Shown: piece by piece, positions 14,846 through 25,080 of the stretch | How the letters are laid out: each line of letters starts with the position of its first letter | How positions within the stretch are numbered: the stretch's first letter is position 1 | Source of the DNA: Rhodothermales bacterium | GTDB lineage: Bacteria; Bacteroidota; Rhodothermia; Rhodothermales; JABDKH01 | Assembly: GCA_028284545.1 (NCBI GenBank) | Contig: JANQRN010000225.1 | Coordinates: 1 to 33,961, forward strand | Reading direction: 5' to 3' | Length of the DNA: 33,961 bases | The notes under the pieces: model-generated | Database searches by the model: none | What the model was told of the DNA's origin: nothing | What the model saw: the letters and a program-made list of their open reading frames with translations, nothing else | Made by a program: the position numbers and the translations under genes

Positions 14846-17800
14846 TTACCGCACCAGGGCGACGCGCCGCGTCTGCCTCTCACCTCCCACCACGAGGCGG
14901 ACGAGGTAGACGCCTGTCGGTAGCAACGTGCCATCCAGCACGGATTCGTGCTTGCCAGCAGTACGAGGCCCGTCCACAAGACGCGCCACCTCGCGTCCAA
15001 GCAAGTCGTACACCCCGACGCGAACGTGGGCGGCGGCAGGAAGCGCATACGGGATGCGTACCGACGCGGGTGCGGGGTTCGGATACGGAGCGCGAAGAAC
15101 TATCCCCGATATGCGTCCATCCTCGGGCCCTTCTTCTACTACAACCGGGTTGACGGAACCGTCGCCTCCAACCCCGAGATCGCCCCATGCGGTCAGCCCG
15201 CCTGCGCACAGGCGCCCGTTGTCCAACTCGGAGTCAAGGGGCCGCCACGGAGACGCCATCGACTCCCGGTGAACAACGAGAAGCTGCTCCGGGACCGGCG
15301 TGCTGGAAAGTCCATCAATGTCGAGGCACGCGCGGTAGGTCATGCCGCGGAGGCTGTCCGTCGCGAGCGTCCAGTAGCGCATGGCGCTAACGGCATCCGG
15401 TGTGACAACTGAGCCGTCCGGTGCCGTCGCCGAGCCCTCGAACATGTTGTTGTCCGGCGCGAACGGATATCGCCAGCCGAAGAGCGTGCCCGTCGTCTGT
15501 GCTGCGCTCTTGGCCGCCGTCTCTCCGTCAACGAGCTCGATTGCGATCTCCATCCCTGGAAGGACTATCACGAGACCCGGCTCCAGAGAAACGGCTTCCT
15601 CGAAGGCGTCCTCTGAAAGGGTCACGCGGCGGCACTCGCTGAACTCGCTCGATCGAAACTCGGCACCCTGAGACCGGCTTTCGACGGCGCGGACTGTGAT
15701 GTATGCACCCGGCGTCGCTTCGAAATTCGTTGTCGTTGTGAGCCCCCAGGTCTCTCCGGGCTCCACAGGCTCAGAGGCAAGCAACGGGATCCTTCCCTCA
15801 CCGAAGCCGGAGGGGTCGCATGTCGCGCTCGCGTACACCAGCATTTGTATCTGCGGATTGCCCTCCGACGTGGTCGTCTCGGGAGCCAGTGCGTAGATCC
15901 GGTCCATCCGCCGGGTGCCATCTTCGAGGTACACTCCCGCGAGAGGCGGCGTCCCCAGAGCCCCGTCCGCTGAGACCGGCCCGCTGAAACCGCCAACGTC
16001 GACTCCGATGCTCTCGTTGTCGAAGATTTTCGCGGCGCCGATAAAGACATCCTCATTCGGTTCAGCCGTGCCAATCCCGTTGCGGCCGTTGGTCTGGATG
16101 CTGGTCAGGGTGGTGCCGCTCAGGTTGATCTCGGGGACGAGGCCCTCGTTGTCCGGCCCGGCATCCCCGAGGCGGAGCCGAGCTCCCGAAACGTAGATAC
16201 CATCGCGGGTGTTCGGGCGAGGGTCGAAGCTGACGTTCCCGCCGGCTTCCACAGGGACGGCTCCGATCAGGTTGCCCGTGGCACGCACCTCGGGGCGCTC
16301 CGCGCCTGTTCCGTATGCCCCGACGCCGTCACCAACGTTTCCAGCGATGACGTTGAAAAGAAGGCTCGTTTCTCGATCGACCACGATGACGCCGCCGCCG
16401 ATCTCGACTGTATTCGCACCGCTAAACCCCCTGCCGTTGGGCATGGCTGTCCCTTCGGCGATGATCCCAATCCGGTTGCCTGCAATCACCGTCGGGGACG
16501 CCGCCGCAACGAGCGTAGGGTTTTCGGGATCAGGCGAAACCAGAACTCCAAAGTCGTCGCTTGCAACGATAACATTCCCGAAGTCATCGGACGCATATAG
16601 GTCTCCGCTTCCTGCTTCGAAGGCACCAATCGCGTTGCCTCCCCGGATGTCCCACACGCCGACCCTATTCGGCCGCTCTCGGGTGCCCGTAACATCCGTA
16701 CCGATAAGGTTAGCGGTCACAACGTTCTGTGATGACTCCAGCAGCACACCGATTCGCTGTCCCGCAATCACATTGCCTCGAGCCACTCCACCGATGAGCG
16801 CTTTCGCATCACCGGCGACGTACACGCCGGCGTCTCCAGGAACCGGTTCGGCCGTCGGCAGCAGGCCTATCACGTTGTTGGAAAGCCCGACAAACGAATC
16901 TTCCGGCTCGATGCCGGGGAAGGTATAGGTCGGAGGGGCTGCCCCCTCGATGCGGACCTGGACCGCGCTCCCAACGATGACGTTGGATGTCGTACCCGTC
17001 CCACCCAATTGGGTACGAATCGGTCCTGGAACAGCGTCCTCGCCCTCACCTCCGGAGACCCACACACCGTAGGCCCCGTTGCCGAGCGATTCTCTTCCGT
17101 CGAGAGTGGGTCCGATGAAATTCGCGTAGATGCCAACCTCTTGGGGGGCGAACGGCAGGTCGGCGGGATTCCCACTCCAATCTAAGCTCAGGAGTGAGAT
17201 CCCCACCCCGCTGTTTCCGGAGATGACGTTCCGCTCTCCAGGCTCTCCCCCAATTCGTGTTGCGGCTGAGGCTCCGTACAAATACACTCCTGCTGCGTTC
17301 GGGACCGCGCGCTGACCAGTCACATCCGTCCCGATCAGGTTGCCGGCGATGCGTGTGAGGCTCGGCAGTGTTTCCGGGTCCTCGACGGAGACGAAGACGC
17401 CGAACAGCAGCCCGGAAATTGCGTTGCCTGGGGCCGAGCCGGGAGTCCCGGCGTCTCCTCCGATGAGTGTTCCCTCGCCACCGAAGACGAGAACGCCAAC
17501 ACCGCTCGGCTCCCCGTTAATAGAGGCGTCACCGTCTCGTGTCAATCCGATGGTGTTCCCCGAGATTCGATTTTCGCGGGCCGCACCAGCAACAACGACG
17601 CCAGCGGGGATCGTGGCGGGGCTTATTTCATCCTCGGTCGTAAAAGACTCAGACGCGATCACGTTGCGGGCAGCCTCCTCGCTGCCCCCAATGGTGTTCT
17701 CAGCGCCGCCCTCGATCCGAACGCCAAACCGCCGGTTCGGGCGCGGCGTAGTCCCGTCTGGCATCACGCCGATGTGGCACGCCTCGACGCGGTTGTTGTC

Positions 17801-19510
17801 GCCCGTGATGCGGATGCCGTTCATCGCAAAGTCCACGATCGCCAGCCCACGCACAGCGCCCCCGTTTCCCTCCAGCACTAGCCCGTCGTCGAGCGAGCCT
17901 CCGCCGTCCAGCACAACTACAGGTGATCCCGCGTACCCCGTCTGCGTTGTTGCGTCGATCATGATCGGACCCGCGAGCGCTGGCAGGAGACTGGCAGGCT
18001 CTATGGTTTGCACGCCGGTCCCGGGGATCTCGAACGCCAGCTCGTGGGCCTCACCCGCCGCGTTCGCCTCCTCAATCGCCGCACGGAGCGTGCATTCGGG
18101 TACCTCCTCGCCTCCTACCGTGACCGTGCTGCCGGTATCGCAGGTGCCATCACCCGGCGTCGCGTCTGCGTCATCGTCGATGGAGTTGACCGCGAACCGG
18201 GGCACCGGATCCGACAGAATAGACACGTACGCCGAACCGTCCCCTCGGTCATCTCCCCATGCACCCATAACAGCCACGCCCATCGAAAGCGACACGTCGT
18301 AGCCGTACCGGTCATCGCTCGCCCCGTCGGACGCCGTGATCTTCTGCAGCTCCGTCCACGTCGACCCGTCGCGGGCGAAGTGGTACGCAGCGCCCGTTTC
18401 ATTCGTCGCGCCGGGTGCGAACGTCGCACCGATGATCGCCTCGCCGTCAGACAGCGCGACCGACGAGCCGAACCGATCGTCCCGTCGGTCGATGAAGTTG
18501 GGCGGACGATCTGACGCGGTGATCTTCTGCTCCTCCCGCCAGGTCGTCCCATCGAAGGCGAAGGCATAGGCTTTCCCTCCCGCGTTTCCGCCGGCGTCCC
18601 CCTCGTCGGCCCCAACGATTGCATGGTCCCCATTGATGGCGACCGAGATTCCGAACTGGTCACCCGGAGTCACATCGCTGCCTGAGAGTCGCGTCCGCTG
18701 GCTCCAGGTTGTACCGTTGAAGACAAACACATACGCAGCGCCTCGGCCGATGAAACCATACGCACCAATTAGCGCGCGGTCGCCCGAAAGGGAGACGTCA
18801 TAACCGAAATAGTCGCCCGGCGACCCACCAGAGGCGGTAAGCTTCTGCTGCTCTGCCCAAGTGGTTCCGTCGAAGGCATAGATGTACGCTGCTCCACGGG
18901 AGTTGCCGAGTCCGCTCGAAGCGCCCACGAGTACGCGATTGCCAGACAGTGAAATCGAGCGACCGAAGCGCTCTCCAACGCTGCCGTCTGAGGGCACAAG
19001 CTTGGCTGCCTGGCTCCAGGCCGTGCCATCGAAGTCAAAGACGTAGGCGGCGTTCCCGCTGCTGCCGCTTCCCGGGTTTCCTGAGGCAACAACGGCGCGG
19101 TTGCCCTCAATCGCAACCGCACTCCCGAAGGCATCGCCCGCCACCCCATCGGACGCCACAAGCTTGGCCTGCTGCACCCACGAGGTGCCGTTGTATGCAA
19201 ACACGTAGGCTGCGCCACGCCGGGAGTCCGCGTTGTAGGCGCCCACGAGCACGCGGTCGGTCGTGGCCGAGACCGCGAAGCCGAATCGGTCGCCCGAGCC
19301 AGCGTCTGCAGCCGTGAGCTTGACTTCCCCTCGGGCCGCCCTCGTGAGTACGGCCTCCAACGCTCTATCTGCCTGAGCGACCTCTCCAAGCCTCCAAAGC
19401 GAAGGGTCTAGCGCTGGCGCCCGGTTCGGCTGCGCGCGTAGAGTTGAGGCACTGACTACCAGAAGCGCCAGCGGGATTAGAGCAAAGCGGGACATCCGAG
19501 ACGGAACCAT
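14846..19510 (-). CDS. T9SS-exported FG-GAP propeller plus beta-helix protein
   Basis: The 1554-residue protein has a signal peptide (FALIPLALLVVSASTLRA). Seven FG-GAP-like repeats of about 52 residues follow (residues ~60-440, e.g. GDRFGFAVS...GAAYVFAYNGTSW), enough to close a seven-bladed propeller. A CSLREA-like motif (CTLRAAIEEANA, near 473) comes next. Then come about 700 residues of parallel beta-helix repeats with recurring NVIAGN/NVISGN and IGTDVTG motifs. A C-terminal T9SS sorting domain of about 80 residues ends it (APYPNPAPASVRIPYALP ... LPTGVYLVRLV). It should be exported to the surface and could bind polysaccharide or other cells; no catalytic residues are apparent. Met6 (19495) is an alternative start. 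Strongly repetitive coding gives long shadow ORFs on the other strand. Confidence 0.9.
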   Translation of the reverse strand: MVPSRMSRFALIPLALLVVSASTLRAQPNRAPALDPSLWRLGEVAQADRALEAVLTRAARGEVKLTAADAGSGDRFGFAVSATTDRVLVGAYNADSRRGAAYVFAYNGTSWVQQAKLVASDGVAGDAFGSAVAIEGNRAVVASGNPGSGSSGNAAYVFDFDGTAWSQAAKLVPSDGSVGERFGRSISLSGNRVLVGASSGLGNSRGAAYIYAFDGTTWAEQQKLTASGGSPGDYFGYDVSLSGDRALIGAYGFIGRGAAYVFVFNGTTWSQRTRLSGSDVTPGDQFGISVAINGDHAIVGADEGDAGGNAGGKAYAFAFDGTTWREEQKITASDRPPNFIDRRDDRFGSSVALSDGEAIIGATFAPGATNETGAAYHFARDGSTWTELQKITASDGASDDRYGYDVSLSMGVAVMGAWGDDRGDGSAYVSILSDPVPRFAVNSIDDDADATPGDGTCDTGSTVTVGGEEVPECTLRAAIEEANAAGEAHELAFEIPGTGVQTIEPASLLPALAGPIMIDATTQTGYAGSPVVVLDGGGSLDDGLVLEGNGGAVRGLAIVDFAMNGIRITGDNNRVEACHIGVMPDGTTPRPNRRFGVRIEGGAENTIGGSEEAARNVIASESFTTEDEISPATIPAGVVVAGAARENRISGNTIGLTRDGDASINGEPSGVGVLVFGGEGTLIGGDAGTPGSAPGNAISGLLFGVFVSVEDPETLPSLTRIAGNLIGTDVTGQRAVPNAAGVYLYGASAATRIGGEPGERNVISGNSGVGISLLSLDWSGNPADLPFAPQEVGIYANFIGPTLDGRESLGNGAYGVWVSGGEGEDAVPGPIRTQLGGTGTTSNVIVGSAVQVRIEGAAPPTYTFPGIEPEDSFVGLSNNVIGLLPTAEPVPGDAGVYVAGDAKALIGGVARGNVIAGQRIGVLLESSQNVVTANLIGTDVTGTRERPNRVGVWDIRGGNAIGAFEAGSGDLYASDDFGNVIVASDDFGVLVSPDPENPTLVAAASPTVIAGNRIGIIAEGTAMPNGRGFSGANTVEIGGGVIVVDRETSLLFNVIAGNVGDGVGAYGTGAERPEVRATGNLIGAVPVEAGGNVSFDPRPNTRDGIYVSGARLRLGDAGPDNEGLVPEINLSGTTLTSIQTNGRNGIGTAEPNEDVFIGAAKIFDNESIGVDVGGFSGPVSADGALGTPPLAGVYLEDGTRRMDRIYALAPETTTSEGNPQIQMLVYASATCDPSGFGEGRIPLLASEPVEPGETWGLTTTTNFEATPGAYITVRAVESRSQGAEFRSSEFSECRRVTLSEDAFEEAVSLEPGLVIVLPGMEIAIELVDGETAAKSAAQTTGTLFGWRYPFAPDNNMFEGSATAPDGSVVTPDAVSAMRYWTLATDSLRGMTYRACLDIDGLSSTPVPEQLLVVHRESMASPWRPLDSELDNGRLCAGGLTAWGDLGVGGDGSVNPVVVEEGPEDGRISGIVLRAPYPNPAPASVRIPYALPAAAHVRVGVYDLLGREVARLVDGPRTAGKHESVLDGTLLPTGVYLVRLVVGGERQTRRVALVR

Positions 19511-19761
19511 CAGGAGAATAGGAGGGCATGAGGTGAACGCGATAATTCATAAACCGAAATAACGCCCGGAACTAGCTCACGCCACCGACGATTCTTGTTG
19601 GACGACTTATCCATCTGCCCGACACGAGCAGCATGGCCAAAAAAACGCAGGTGCCGGTCCGGTAGATTGCCCTAAGACGCTCTCGCCGTCCTCCAAGGAG
19701 GGCGGGCGGGTGACCTGATCGGCGAATCGATCGGGCAGGACCCAAACGGGATTGCGGCGTC
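19511..19761. other. Intergenic region between the FG-GAP lipoprotein and the propeller/beta-helix gene
   Basis: No gene is visible. CGTCCTCC (19687-19694) can pair with GGAGGGCG (19697-19704), a GC-rich stem with an almost absent loop. About 50 bases further along the - strand comes a T7 run (19634-19640). The two are too far apart for a canonical terminator. A promoter for the downstream gene presumably lies in the AT-rich part at 19540-19565, but I cannot define it. Confidence 0.35.
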
Positions 19762-20964
19762 CTAGCGCTTGGAGGCTACTAGTTGCAGGGAGAACTTGCC
19801 GACGCCGTTGTTGATGTAGGCGAAGCCCTCGTCGAGGTTGTCGGGGCCGAAGTCCAGGTCGCCGTCGCCATCCACATCCTGCATTCTGATCCAAGCAAAC
19901 CACGGATCTCGCTCGCCGCCCGGGAAGTCGACATCTTCGAGCGTCCTGTCGACGAACGTGCGACCGCCCTCATTCCGGAGGTACTGTACCGTGCGGCCAA
20001 CGTAGAAGCCGAGTTCTCCGCCGTCATCCCCGTCTCGTGTGCGGTTGATCACGAGGTCCCGGTCACCATCGCCGTCGAGGTCCTCGGCGTCGAAGTCGAG
20101 GACTGCCCCAAACGGACTTAGTGCAGGCAAGAGCGTCTTCTGGCCACTCGAGAAAACCCCTGTTGGGTTGCCCCAGTAGATAGCGGTAGCATCTCCGTCC
20201 CGCTCGTGAGCGCCCGCAAGGAGGTCGACAAATCCGTCCCGATCCACATCGATAAGCTCGGCTGAGAAGACCTTTGCCATGTTGTCGACGAAACGGTCAT
20301 CGACCTTCTCGAAGGCTCCAGTCCCGTCGTTGACGTAGAAGAAGGGATCGAATCCACCAACAAATATGTCGATGTCGCCGTCATTGTCGATGTCGGCTGC
20401 GGCTCCGCCGTGGTGGAAACCAGTTTGCTCGGTCATCTTCTTCCACGAGAACTCAGCTGCGTTTTCCTGAACGATGAGCTTCGGTTGGCCACCGGGGAAC
20501 GGCATCGCGTCGTATCCGTGATCAAAAATGAAGACGTCGTCGAGGCCGTCTCCGTTGAAATCGCTGGTGATCGCTTTGCGCGCGTGGGTCGCCGTCGGCA
20601 TTTGCCCACCGAATTCCAGGGTGGATGACGCAAACTTTCCCGTCCCGTCGTTAATGGCGAGGATGCTGCTCACCTCTTTCTGCGTGAGGTATTCACCGGT
20701 GCCAACAAAGACGTCGGTGTCCCCATCGCCGTCCGCGTCCAGGTAGGCGATCGCGTCGCTCAGGTCACCTGTGCCGCTGGGTCGCGGGAGTGACGAGTAC
20801 GCTATGTGAATGTCCGCCTTCGCATGCGTGTAGGAGCTTCCGGCGTCGGCGTTGGGTGCCGGAGCAATGCGCATCTCGTTGACCGAGGCCGGGTTGTCGC
20901 CACTGCAACCAGCGGCTACCGCGACAATCAGGAGTAGGAGTGGGAGCTTTGACACGACGGTCAC
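19762..20964 (-). CDS. FG-GAP/VCBS-repeat lipoprotein
   Basis: The 400-residue protein begins with a lipoprotein signal, LLLLIVAVAAGC, with the lipidated Cys at residue 20. SGDN follows, somewhat like a Bacteroidota surface-export signal. The body carries six calcium-type loops of the DxDxDGxxD kind: LDADGDGDTD, SDFNGDGLDD, ADIDNDGDID, IDVDRDGFVD, EDLDGDGDRD, QDVDGDGDLD. These are spaced about 50-60 residues apart and form an FG-GAP/VCBS propeller. It probably sits on the outer membrane and binds Ca2+. The start is GTG. It follows the hybrid regulator by 50 bases and may be its cotranscribed target. No enzyme motif is seen; a binding or adhesion role is inference. Confidence 0.88.
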   Translation of the reverse strand: MTVVSKLPLLLLIVAVAAGCSGDNPASVNEMRIAPAPNADAGSSYTHAKADIHIAYSSLPRPSGTGDLSDAIAYLDADGDGDTDVFVGTGEYLTQKEVSSILAINDGTGKFASSTLEFGGQMPTATHARKAITSDFNGDGLDDVFIFDHGYDAMPFPGGQPKLIVQENAAEFSWKKMTEQTGFHHGGAAADIDNDGDIDIFVGGFDPFFYVNDGTGAFEKVDDRFVDNMAKVFSAELIDVDRDGFVDLLAGAHERDGDATAIYWGNPTGVFSSGQKTLLPALSPFGAVLDFDAEDLDGDGDRDLVINRTRDGDDGGELGFYVGRTVQYLRNEGGRTFVDRTLEDVDFPGGERDPWFAWIRMQDVDGDGDLDFGPDNLDEGFAYINNGVGKFSLQLVASKR

Positions 20965-21014
20965 TGAAGTCGGGTGGGTGTAGACTTTCAGTATCGACCG
21001 GTGTCAGAAACGCA

Positions 21015-24000
21015 TTAAGGGTCTGGTGGCCCGTCCAGCATTCCGCGCACGGCGCTTGGGCTGATGCCGAACTCCTTCTTGTAGACGGCGGAGAAGTGCG
21101 ACGGCGAGCGAAAACCAACAAACGACGCGACGTCGGCGACGGTACCCGCGCCCTCCTCGAGAAGGTGCCTGGCCTGAGCGAGTCGAAAGCGTCGCAAGTA
21201 GGCCGCCGGGGAAGTCCCGATTGTGTCGGCCATCCGGCGCTCGAGAGCCCGCCGGCTGGTGCCCATCGATTCAGCGAGGAGCGAGACGCCAAAGAAAGAG
21301 TCGGATATGTGCTGTTGTATCGTTGCGTTAAGCTCAGCGACAAACCCCGCCTCGGCGCCCGGGGCCTCCAGACCCATGTCTGGGAGCAGGATCTTCTGCA
21401 CTGGCTTGCTCAGCCTCGTTCGCGAAGCGACGAGGTTGTTGATGCGCGCTCTCAGGTGCTGCGGACTAAACGGTTTGCTTATGTAGTCGTCAGCCGCACA
21501 CTCGAGTCCGCGTATGACACTTGCCTCATCTGCCCGCGCCGTGAGCAGGATGAACGGAGTGTCAGCGATTCCGTCTTCGGCGCGCAGCGTCTCCAGGACT
21601 TCATATCCGTCCATCCCCGTCATCATCACATCGCAGATGACTATCTCCGGTTGACACTGCCGAATCAAATCGAGCCCATCCGAACCCGACCCGGCCGCGC
21701 GGACGTCGAAGTCGCTCAGCTCTGACGCGATGAACTCGCGGAGCTCGGCATCGTCATCAACTACAACGACGGTTGGTCCCGTCGAGGGGCGCGCCGTACT
21801 CCCTCGTGTTTCCGGCGTTTGCGCGGTCTCGGTTACCGTCAGCGTTCTTTCATGTCTTGACCCGCCCACGCTCGACTGCGTACGTCGCAGCGGTAGCTGG
21901 ATCGAGAAAGAACTGCCAAAGCCCACCTCGCTCTCCAGAATAACGGTGCCGTCCATCATCTGCACGAGCTCCTTCACGATTGCCAGACCGATACCAGTCC
22001 CACCGACTTCCGACCCCGCGCTGATCTGCTCAAATCGCTCGAAGACCCGCTGATGGTTGGGCTGGTCGATGCCGATGCCGGTGTCGCGCACAGTGACCCG
22101 GACATTCTCGTCTCCGGATGTAAGCGTCACCCACACCTTGCCACCCGACTGGGTGAACTTGATCGCGTTCGAGATCAGGTTGTCCACGACAATGGAGACT
22201 TTGTCGGCGTCTGCGACAGTCTTGTAGTCGGAGTCGTCAGATCGAAAGGCGAGCGTAACGTCTGCTCGCTCGGCTGCGGATGCGAAGTACCGAACCCGCG
22301 ACGAGACCACGTCGACCAGATCGCACGCTGCCTCCTGTAGACTTAGCTGACCCGATTCCAGCTTGGAGAGGTCCAGAAGCTGGTTCACGAGGTTCAGAAG
22401 ACGATTCGCGTTCCGAAGCACCCCTTTGTCGCGAACTGCGAGATCGGGGTCCAGATCCTTGCGCTGCAGCCAGGACTCAATTGGCCCGACAATCAGGGTC
22501 AAGGGCGTTCTGAACTCATGGGAGATGTTGGCGAAGAAGCGACTCTTCGCACTATCGAGTTCCGCGAGGCGTCGTGCCTCCTCATCAGCTCGCGACTTCT
22601 CCTTCGCCAGCTGCGCGAGCTGCTGCGTTCGGATGATGCGATTCACGCGGCTTCTATACATCTGGACCGCAACGGCGATTAGCAGCAGCGTTCCCAGGAG
22701 ACGAAACGCGATTGTCTGATAGAAACGCGGCTCGACGAAGACCGCGAGGCTCACACCGTCGTCATTCCAGAGTCCGTCGTTGTTCGAGCCACGTACCTGA
22801 AACGTGTACCTGCCCGGAGGCACGCGCGTGTATCGTGCCGTTCGACCAAGCGGGTCGATCCAGTCGTTGTCGTACCCAAGCAACTTGTAGCGATAGTCGT
22901 TTTCGCTGGGCAGCAGGAAGTTGAGTGCCGAAAACTCGAAGGAGAACGCTCCTGTCGTCACGGGAACGGTCAGGCTAGCCCCGACCGGCACCGAAACGTC
23001 TCCGCTACGCTCAGAAAGCAGTATGCGCGTAACGACAACCGGTGGCACAAATCTGTTGTCCACGATTTCCGACGGCCGGAACCGCGTCAGCCCGTTCATG
23101 CCACCAAAGAACAACTCCCCATCTGAAGTCGCGAATCTCGCGCGCCTGTTGTACTCGGTGTTGCCGGTCCCATCTTCTGCGGAGAAAGTTCGTATCTGAC
23201 CGCCGCGTTGCCCTGCCGGTTGGAATCGTGAAAGCCCATTATTCGTGCCCAACCAAAGTTCACCCTCAGACCCCGGGAGGACACTGTAGACAACTGATCC
23301 GGGCAGACCATCGTCGGTTGCATAGTGCACAAACGTGTTGTCGCCCGTGTCGAATGACGAAAGGCCCGCGCCAGACGCCAACCATGCGATTCCATCGTCT
23401 CCGACGTGAATATCCCAAACCCCTTCACTTTCCAGGCGACTCCCAGCGGTCGACACAAGCGGGTGGGACACGGCGCCTCCGTCGCGCGGGTCGAGTCGGA
23501 CAACCATCGAGTTCGTGCCAAGCAGCATCACGCTATCGGAAACGGCAGCAAACGACTCTACGGTGATGTAGGTGGAGTAGCCGTCGATGGAATCCAACGA
23601 ATACCGCGTCAATTGCTCGGTTGCCGTCGAGTACCTCAGCACTTCGCCACCGAAGCCGGCGGCAATCCAGATGTCGTCCCCGACCATCGCCGTAGCCGCG
23701 TTCGTTCCAAATCGATCCATTGAGGATCTCACAAAGGAGCCGCCCCCGAACGAACACAAGAAGCCATCAGCGACGATCCACATCTTTCCCGATATGCTCT
23801 TGTGCACAGCCGAAATGTTGTCGCCGCACAGGTCCGAATTGCCCGTGCTATAGTTCCGAATCGCACCGTTGGAGGAAACTCGAGACAATCCGCTACCAAA
23901 CGTGCCGACCCAGACAGTTTCTTGGACTTCGTCTACGAAGATTGCCGACACTGATCGACCGGCCAGTGTGTTCGGGCTGTTCGGATTCCGCGTCAGATTT

Positions 24001-25046
24001 CGAAACTGCTTTGCGTTCGGGTCATGCCGGTAGGCACCAGAGTGCGTGCCGACCCAAAGACCACCCGCCGCGTCGACGAACAGCGCCTGCGCGAAGTTGT
24101 CCAGGTACGTGCCGTCGGTATCGGGCACCATTAGGACATCTCTCGAACGCAACGACGCGAGGTCAACCTGAATGAGACCGGCACCGGTGCCGAGCCATGC
24201 AGTCTTGTCCGTCAAGATGACATCGCGGACCCTTTCGTCGGCGACGCCAGGCCCGGCAGGCCGAAGCGATCCACTTTGTCGGACTAGCGGAAAGGCCTGT
24301 GCTCCCCATAACCGACCGTAGTCGTCAACCTCTACGTTGCTCCAGTTTCCTCCCGCGGTCAGCAGGAGCGTCCATTGACTTGTACCTGCGTTCAGATGAT
24401 AGTAGAGCGTGCTGTCGCTCGAGACATCAACGCGCTTGGCAATCATGCCGTCTGCCACTTCAACCACGCCGAGGAAGTACAGTCCGAACTTGTCCTGTAC
24501 GGCGTTACTTCCGCGGTCCACATCGTGTCGCATCACGGAGCCATCCGGCATGACCGAGAAGAGTCCCCCGGTCGTCGCAGCCCAGATTGCACCGCGCTTG
24601 TCCTCATACAGATCCAGGATTGAGAACCGCTGCGAAAGATCTCTTCCGGGATCGAGTTCGATGTGCACGATGGGCCCGAGACCATCGTCCATACGGTCCA
24701 ATCCCGTCGCAGTACCAACCCACAGCCTGCCTGACCGATCTACAAGGAGGCTCTCAATAAGGTTGCTCGACAACGAGGTGGTATCGCCTGCAACGCTTCG
24801 CAGCGTGACGAAGTTGTACCCGTCGAATCGGTTGAGCCCGTCCGGCGTACCCAGCCAGATATACCCGTCGTGGTCCTGAGCGATTGCATACACGGAGTTG
24901 TGCGAGAGGCCGTCCTCGACGCCCACGCGATCAAACCGTTCTGCTTGCGCCCGCCACTTCTCCTGGGAGAGGGCGTCGGGTGCACCGGCGACGATGTGCG
25001 CCAAGGAGATGAGAGTTGCAATCGCAAGCTGGCGGATTCCAGGCAT
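21015..25046 (-). CDS. Hybrid two-component system protein (sensor kinase, receiver and AraC DNA-binding in one chain)
   Basis: The 1343-residue protein has a signal peptide (residues 1-28). About twelve two-component-regulator propeller repeats follow (e.g. DHDGYIWLGTPDGLNRFDG). A Y_Y_Y domain near 705-775 (YRYKLLGYDNDW ... GRYTFQVRGSN) and one membrane helix near 780-800 come next. HisKA has SHEFRTPL with phospho-acceptor H843. The ATPase domain has N-box NLISNAIKF near 957, DTGIGI and GGTGIGLAIVKEL. The receiver has VVDDDAE, phospho-Asp D1139 in CDVMMTGMDG, and the conserved Lys in SKPF. A C-terminal AraC helix-turn-helix pair spans about 1245-1340. All catalytic residues are intact. It senses a periplasmic ligand and regulates transcription, usually of neighbouring outer-membrane uptake genes in Bacteroidota. 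Here the neighbours are surface proteins instead. Confidence 0.96.
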   Translation of the reverse strand: MPGIRQLAIATLISLAHIVAGAPDALSQEKWRAQAERFDRVGVEDGLSHNSVYAIAQDHDGYIWLGTPDGLNRFDGYNFVTLRSVAGDTTSLSSNLIESLLVDRSGRLWVGTATGLDRMDDGLGPIVHIELDPGRDLSQRFSILDLYEDKRGAIWAATTGGLFSVMPDGSVMRHDVDRGSNAVQDKFGLYFLGVVEVADGMIAKRVDVSSDSTLYYHLNAGTSQWTLLLTAGGNWSNVEVDDYGRLWGAQAFPLVRQSGSLRPAGPGVADERVRDVILTDKTAWLGTGAGLIQVDLASLRSRDVLMVPDTDGTYLDNFAQALFVDAAGGLWVGTHSGAYRHDPNAKQFRNLTRNPNSPNTLAGRSVSAIFVDEVQETVWVGTFGSGLSRVSSNGAIRNYSTGNSDLCGDNISAVHKSISGKMWIVADGFLCSFGGGSFVRSSMDRFGTNAATAMVGDDIWIAAGFGGEVLRYSTATEQLTRYSLDSIDGYSTYITVESFAAVSDSVMLLGTNSMVVRLDPRDGGAVSHPLVSTAGSRLESEGVWDIHVGDDGIAWLASGAGLSSFDTGDNTFVHYATDDGLPGSVVYSVLPGSEGELWLGTNNGLSRFQPAGQRGGQIRTFSAEDGTGNTEYNRRARFATSDGELFFGGMNGLTRFRPSEIVDNRFVPPVVVTRILLSERSGDVSVPVGASLTVPVTTGAFSFEFSALNFLLPSENDYRYKLLGYDNDWIDPLGRTARYTRVPPGRYTFQVRGSNNDGLWNDDGVSLAVFVEPRFYQTIAFRLLGTLLLIAVAVQMYRSRVNRIIRTQQLAQLAKEKSRADEEARRLAELDSAKSRFFANISHEFRTPLTLIVGPIESWLQRKDLDPDLAVRDKGVLRNANRLLNLVNQLLDLSKLESGQLSLQEAACDLVDVVSSRVRYFASAAERADVTLAFRSDDSDYKTVADADKVSIVVDNLISNAIKFTQSGGKVWVTLTSGDENVRVTVRDTGIGIDQPNHQRVFERFEQISAGSEVGGTGIGLAIVKELVQMMDGTVILESEVGFGSSFSIQLPLRRTQSSVGGSRHERTLTVTETAQTPETRGSTARPSTGPTVVVVDDDAELREFIASELSDFDVRAAGSGSDGLDLIRQCQPEIVICDVMMTGMDGYEVLETLRAEDGIADTPFILLTARADEASVIRGLECAADDYISKPFSPQHLRARINNLVASRTRLSKPVQKILLPDMGLEAPGAEAGFVAELNATIQQHISDSFFGVSLLAESMGTSRRALERRMADTIGTSPAAYLRRFRLAQARHLLEEGAGTVADVASFVGFRSPSHFSAVYKKEFGISPSAVRGMLDGPPDP

Positions 25047-25080
25047 TGCCGCGCGTCACGCCCTATTGTGGTTACGGTCT

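Noticed and set aside
16209-18302. Long + strand ORFs (239 and 320 aa) over the T9SS beta-helix gene
   Set aside because: They are rich in P, S and T as expected for the complement of G/D/N-rich beta-helix repeats.
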